A stretch of DNA of 64,000 nt from Agrobacterium tumefaciens str. B6 (GTDB taxonomy: Bacteria > Pseudomonadota > Alphaproteobacteria > Rhizobiales > Rhizobiaceae). The translations under genes were made by a program, and so were the position numbers. The notes under the pieces are model-generated. The model was not told the origin of the DNA, did no database searches, and saw only the letters and a program-made list of their open reading frames with translations. The stretch spans positions 310,001 through 374,000 of the forward strand of contig NZ_LMVK01000012.1 in assembly GCF_001541315.1 (NCBI RefSeq). Direction: 5' to 3'. Positions 61,628 to 64,000 of this stretch are shown piece by piece; position 1 is the stretch's first letter; every line of letters begins with the position of its first letter.

Positions 61628-63121
61628 ATGATGAAGCACGCACTTTTGGCGACGTGCGCCGTTGTGGTCTCGTTTGGGACGCAGGCGGCGACAGCCGGAA
61701 CGATCACCTATGACGATTATACCGGCGTCAAGACCGGCTGGCAGATGGCTTCCGACGATGCCTATCTCGGTTCGCGCGCGGGGTGTTTCGAAAGCCTGGT
61801 CCGCGTCGGCTATGACACCGCACTGGAGCCGGGACTTGCCGAATCCTGGACGCAAACCTCACCGAAGGTCTGGGAATTCAAGCTGCGCAAGGGCGTGAAG
61901 TTCCAGAACGGCGAGCCGCTTAACGCTGCGGCCGCAGTCAATGCACTCACCAATCTTCTCAAGGCGCCCGTTCCGGCTCGGGCCTTTTCGCCCAAGCTGA
62001 TCGCTGCCGTCGATGCTGGTGGCGATGATATCGTGAAGATTACGACCATCGAGCCATCGGTGCTGCTGCCGGCGCAAATGGCAAGCCCGGCGACTTCGAT
62101 CCTCGCGCCATCCGCCTATAAGGATGGCAAGGTCGATCCGATCGGAACCTGCACCGGACCGTTCAAGATCACCAAGGTCGATGCCAGCCAATATATGGAA
62201 CTGACGGCGAACCATGACTATTGGAACGGTATGCCGAGGCTCTCGGGCGGCCGTGTGAACTTTATTCCGGATGCCGATACCCGCGCCACCCAGATAAGAA
62301 GCGGTGAAGTGCAGATTTCGCGCGTGATTCCACCCTGGGCGGTAAAGACCATTGAAGCCACGAAGGGTGTCAAGGTTGCGCCTATTACCGTGCCCCGGAT
62401 TACCGAAATGCTGCTCAATAATTCGAAGCCGCCGTTCAAGGATATCAAGGTTCGGCAGGCGATCCGGGCTGCCATCGACACCGCCGGTATTGCCGACAGC
62501 ATCTATGAAGGCGTGGTAAAACCCGCAACGATGCCCTTCGCACCGGGAGAGCCGTGGGCGCCGAAAGATGTCACACCCGCTTATGACGTAGAGAAGGCGA
62601 AGGCTCTGCTGAAAGAGGCGGGAATTGCTCCCGGCAGCCTGAAGCTGACGCTTCTGGCCTACACTGAAAGAACCGAACTCAAGGATGTTGCCGCCGTTAT
62701 CCAGGCCCAGTTGCAGGAAATCGGCATCAAGGTCGATGTGCGCGTTGCCGATTACACTGCGATCGAGCCAGATCTCCTGGCCGGCAATTTCGACATGGTT
62801 CTTCTGTCACGCGGTTATGCCACTGATGTTGCAGAACCGATCGGTTTCCTCAACGCCGACTACACCTGCGGAGGCGGCTACAACATCTCGCATTATTGCA
62901 GTGAGGAGACGGACAAGCTGATCAAATCAGCCTATGTGGCGGCTGAGCCGGCCAAGCGTTACGCCATCTATGCCGAGGCGGCGAAGAGGGTTTACGACGA
63001 AGCCGTCACCGTCTACCTCATCCACGAGACCGCTTTCGATGCCTATTCGGACAAGGTCGAAAACTTCAAGCCGCATCCGATCAACTACTTCATCATGACC
63101 AAGGATCTGGCGGTGAAATAA
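61628..63121 (+). CDS. ABC transporter substrate-binding protein, family 5
   Basis: A 497-residue periplasmic protein with a Sec signal (residues 1-23, TQAATAG) and the family 5 fold (LAESWTQTSPKVWEFKLRKGVKFQNG). Cysteines in RAGCFESL, IGTCTGPF and DYTCGGGYNISHYCSEE are more numerous than usual and may form disulfides or bind a ligand. AGGGGAA precedes ATG 61628. Unlike most such operons, the binding protein comes last, after a 230-bp A/T-rich gap with no clear gene that may hold its own promoter. The substrate may be a peptide, opine or metal complex. Confidence 0.92.
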   Translation: MMKHALLATCAVVVSFGTQAATAGTITYDDYTGVKTGWQMASDDAYLGSRAGCFESLVRVGYDTALEPGLAESWTQTSPKVWEFKLRKGVKFQNGEPLNAAAAVNALTNLLKAPVPARAFSPKLIAAVDAGGDDIVKITTIEPSVLLPAQMASPATSILAPSAYKDGKVDPIGTCTGPFKITKVDASQYMELTANHDYWNGMPRLSGGRVNFIPDADTRATQIRSGEVQISRVIPPWAVKTIEATKGVKVAPITVPRITEMLLNNSKPPFKDIKVRQAIRAAIDTAGIADSIYEGVVKPATMPFAPGEPWAPKDVTPAYDVEKAKALLKEAGIAPGSLKLTLLAYTERTELKDVAAVIQAQLQEIGIKVDVRVADYTAIEPDLLAGNFDMVLLSRGYATDVAEPIGFLNADYTCGGGYNISHYCSEETDKLIKSAYVAAEPAKRYAIYAEAAKRVYDEAVTVYLIHETAFDAYSDKVENFKPHPINYFIMTKDLAVK

Positions 63122-63145
63122 GCCGACATGACATTGCTGACGAGG

Positions 63146-63177
63146 TATGGCCCGGCTCGCAACAGCCGGGCCATATT
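63146..63177 (+). terminator. terminator after the binding-protein gene
   Basis: TATGGCCCGGCT and AGCCGGGCCATA form a perfect 12-bp stem around six bases, 24 bp after the stop. Only a short T-run follows. Confidence 0.75.
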
Positions 63178-63299
63178 GCCGATATGGTGCCGCCACGCCG
63201 GGGCTGGATGCCGGATCAGGCCCACTGCCGTCCGGGCCAAATTTCTGGACAATGTGCGTGACATTGATTTGGAATGACGAGCTACGCCAAACACTCCGG

Positions 63300-63330
63300 C
63301 GTCATCCTCGGGCTTGTCCCGAGGATGACG
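63300..63330. repeat. palindromic intergenic repeat
   Basis: CGTCATCCTCGGG, loop CTTGT, CCCGAGGATGACG is a perfect 13-bp palindrome. This motif is a very common rhizobial intergenic repeat as recalled. It may also act as the transcript end of the copZ-like gene. Confidence 0.8.
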
Positions 63331-63501
63331 CGAGAGGTGTGAAGCCTTCGCCGCCGGCTTCGGTAGAGATATCTGTTCGGGAGGTGTGGAAGGACGAAGC
63401 TTGATCTCGTCCGACGGCTGTCACGCAGGTTCAGCGCGAAGCGGGGCAGGCGGGGCGACCCGGCGGCGGCAGGATGGAAGCGCCGCCGGTATCTCTTCGG
63501 A

Positions 63502-63756
63502 TCAGGCGCGTGCTTCCGGCGTATAGCCAGCGGCGGTGATGATTTCGGCAATACGCGCTGCATCGGAGACGCCGCCAACCACGACCGTGCGGCTTGCCGG
63601 ATCGGCATGCACGGCAGCGCCGGGAACGGTCTTTTCGATCGCGCCCTTGATCACACCGGCGCAGTGACCGCAGGTCATGTCTTCAACGTGGAAAGAAAGG
63701 TCGGCATCGACGGGTGCGGCAGTGGTTTCGGGGTGATGCTGATGGGCGGTGCACAT
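63502..63756 (-). CDS. copZ: CopZ-like copper chaperone
   Basis: An 84-residue heavy-metal-associated protein with the metal motif MTCGHC and the ferredoxin-like pattern through VVVGGVSDAARIAEIITAAGYT. An N-terminal extension (MCTAHQHHPE) adds three His and a Cys. It should carry Cu+ to the ATPase or to the regulator. GGAG precedes the ATG, and a CueR-type promoter lies 37 bp upstream. It is far from the ATPase operon and on the other strand. Confidence 0.93.
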   Translation of the reverse strand: MCTAHQHHPETTAAPVDADLSFHVEDMTCGHCAGVIKGAIEKTVPGAAVHADPASRTVVVGGVSDAARIAEIITAAGYTPEARA

Positions 63757-63792
63757 AGGCGGTTCTCCATGGTTTGGAATTCTAACGGGAGG

Positions 63793-63823
63793 AGCCTGGA
63801 CTATTCCAACGTGGGAAGGTCAA
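63793..63823 (-). promoter_or_regulatory. CueR/HmrR-type promoter of the copZ-like gene
   Basis: Read on the minus strand: TTGACC, 19 bp, CAGGCT, with the spacer dyad CCTTCC-CACGTT-GGAATAG. It matches the ATPase promoter at many positions, including TTGACCTT and CCACG. The -10 is weak, as in other MerR-controlled promoters. Confidence 0.75.
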
Positions 63824-63862
63824 GCGCTTTATTCGCGCATGCGCAACATGTGTATCGCCGGA

Positions 63863-64000
63863 TCAGCTGCGCCAGAAGATCGGCATCAGCAGCACCAGAA
63901 CCGTCAGGATTTCCAGACGCCCGAGCAGCATCAGGACCGACAGGAGATAGAGCGCCGGGTCGCTGATTGTGGAGAAATTGCCGACAGGCCCGATGATCGG
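63863..64000 (-). CDS. trkH: Trk potassium uptake protein TrkH, C-terminal part
   Basis: The last 45 codons of a gene cut by the right window edge. The visible segment contains GPVGNFSTISDPALYLL and LLGRLEILTVLVLLMPIFW, the characteristic end of TrkH, the membrane-spanning subunit of the Trk potassium system. The rest lies outside. It is upstream of the copZ-like gene on the same strand. Confidence 0.88.
   Translation of the reverse strand, partial: PIIGPVGNFSTISDPALYLLSVLMLLGRLEILTVLVLLMPIFWRS

Larger units (their letters stand above)
63122..63501. other. intergenic region with terminator and repeat (380 bp)
   Basis: The interval between the converging binding-protein gene and the copZ-like gene contains a terminator at 63146-63175 and a 13-bp palindromic repeat at 63300-63330. 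The rest shows no convincing open frame or RNA gene. Confidence 0.6.

Overview
The window looks like circular-chromosome sequence from a Rhizobiaceae bacterium, most likely the Agrobacterium tumefaciens complex. The reasons are the GC-rich alphaproteobacterial codon use, the rhizobial gene orders (purM-purN, hdaA-ppk-ppx, glyA-nrdR-ribD-ribE-ribH-nusB, bamE-CBP3-yceD-plsX-fabH-ihfA-merR, ldtR-ldtP) and palindromic repeats of rhizobial type. The genus is inferred from recalled gene order and protein similarity; no search was run.

Layout. 1-3033: the start of rlmJ (cut by the window edge), a molybdopterin oxidoreductase and a NUDIX hydrolase. 3041-4726: a small accessory block with a VapBC-type toxin-antitoxin pair and an omptin-family outer-membrane protease. 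4858-7520: purN and purM plus a methyltransferase. 7763-13471: a PerM-type permease, hdaA, ppk and ppx, linking replication control and polyphosphate metabolism. 13503-18625: an accessory run, all on the minus strand (acetyltransferase, two small unknown proteins, phytase-like esterase, membrane-bound class III cyclase, secreted protein). 18707-23678: rnd, an MFS transporter, aspS and a FUSC protein. 23782-28805: a chemoreceptor, a frameshifted SulP transporter and a periplasmic protein. 29035-33890: parC, bpt, an RDD protein and hemB. 34065-36952: a membrane protein, then ldtR and its L,D-transpeptidase partner. 37163-44009: glyA, nrdR, the riboflavin genes, nusB and an MFS transporter. 44228-51884: the proton pyrophosphatase hppA, bamE, a cytochrome bc1 chaperone, then yceD-plsX-fabH-ihfA-merR. 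52048-52997: a nuclease-like protein and tRNA-Leu(TAA). 53168-64000: a copper-homeostasis and ABC-import region ending in the 3' end of trkH.

Two parts stand out. First, ribD carries an in-frame 177-bp palindromic element with 48-bp inverted arms differing at one base. It adds about 59 residues inside the reductase domain, comparable to the protein-coding palindromic elements of Rickettsia. Second, the copper region has a CueR/HmrR-type regulator (Cys112/Cys120, Ser77) and two matching MerR-type promoters with 19-bp spacers. One lies before the Cu-ATPase operon and one before a divergent CopZ-like chaperone more than 10 kb away. The operon includes a [2Fe-2S] flavin reductase not usually part of copper export, and an ABC importer with a His-rich ATPase tail lies between the regulator and the chaperone. 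Together these suggest a broader metal-handling locus, but substrate and co-regulation of the ABC genes are inference.

No CRISPR array, complete insertion sequence or prophage was seen.
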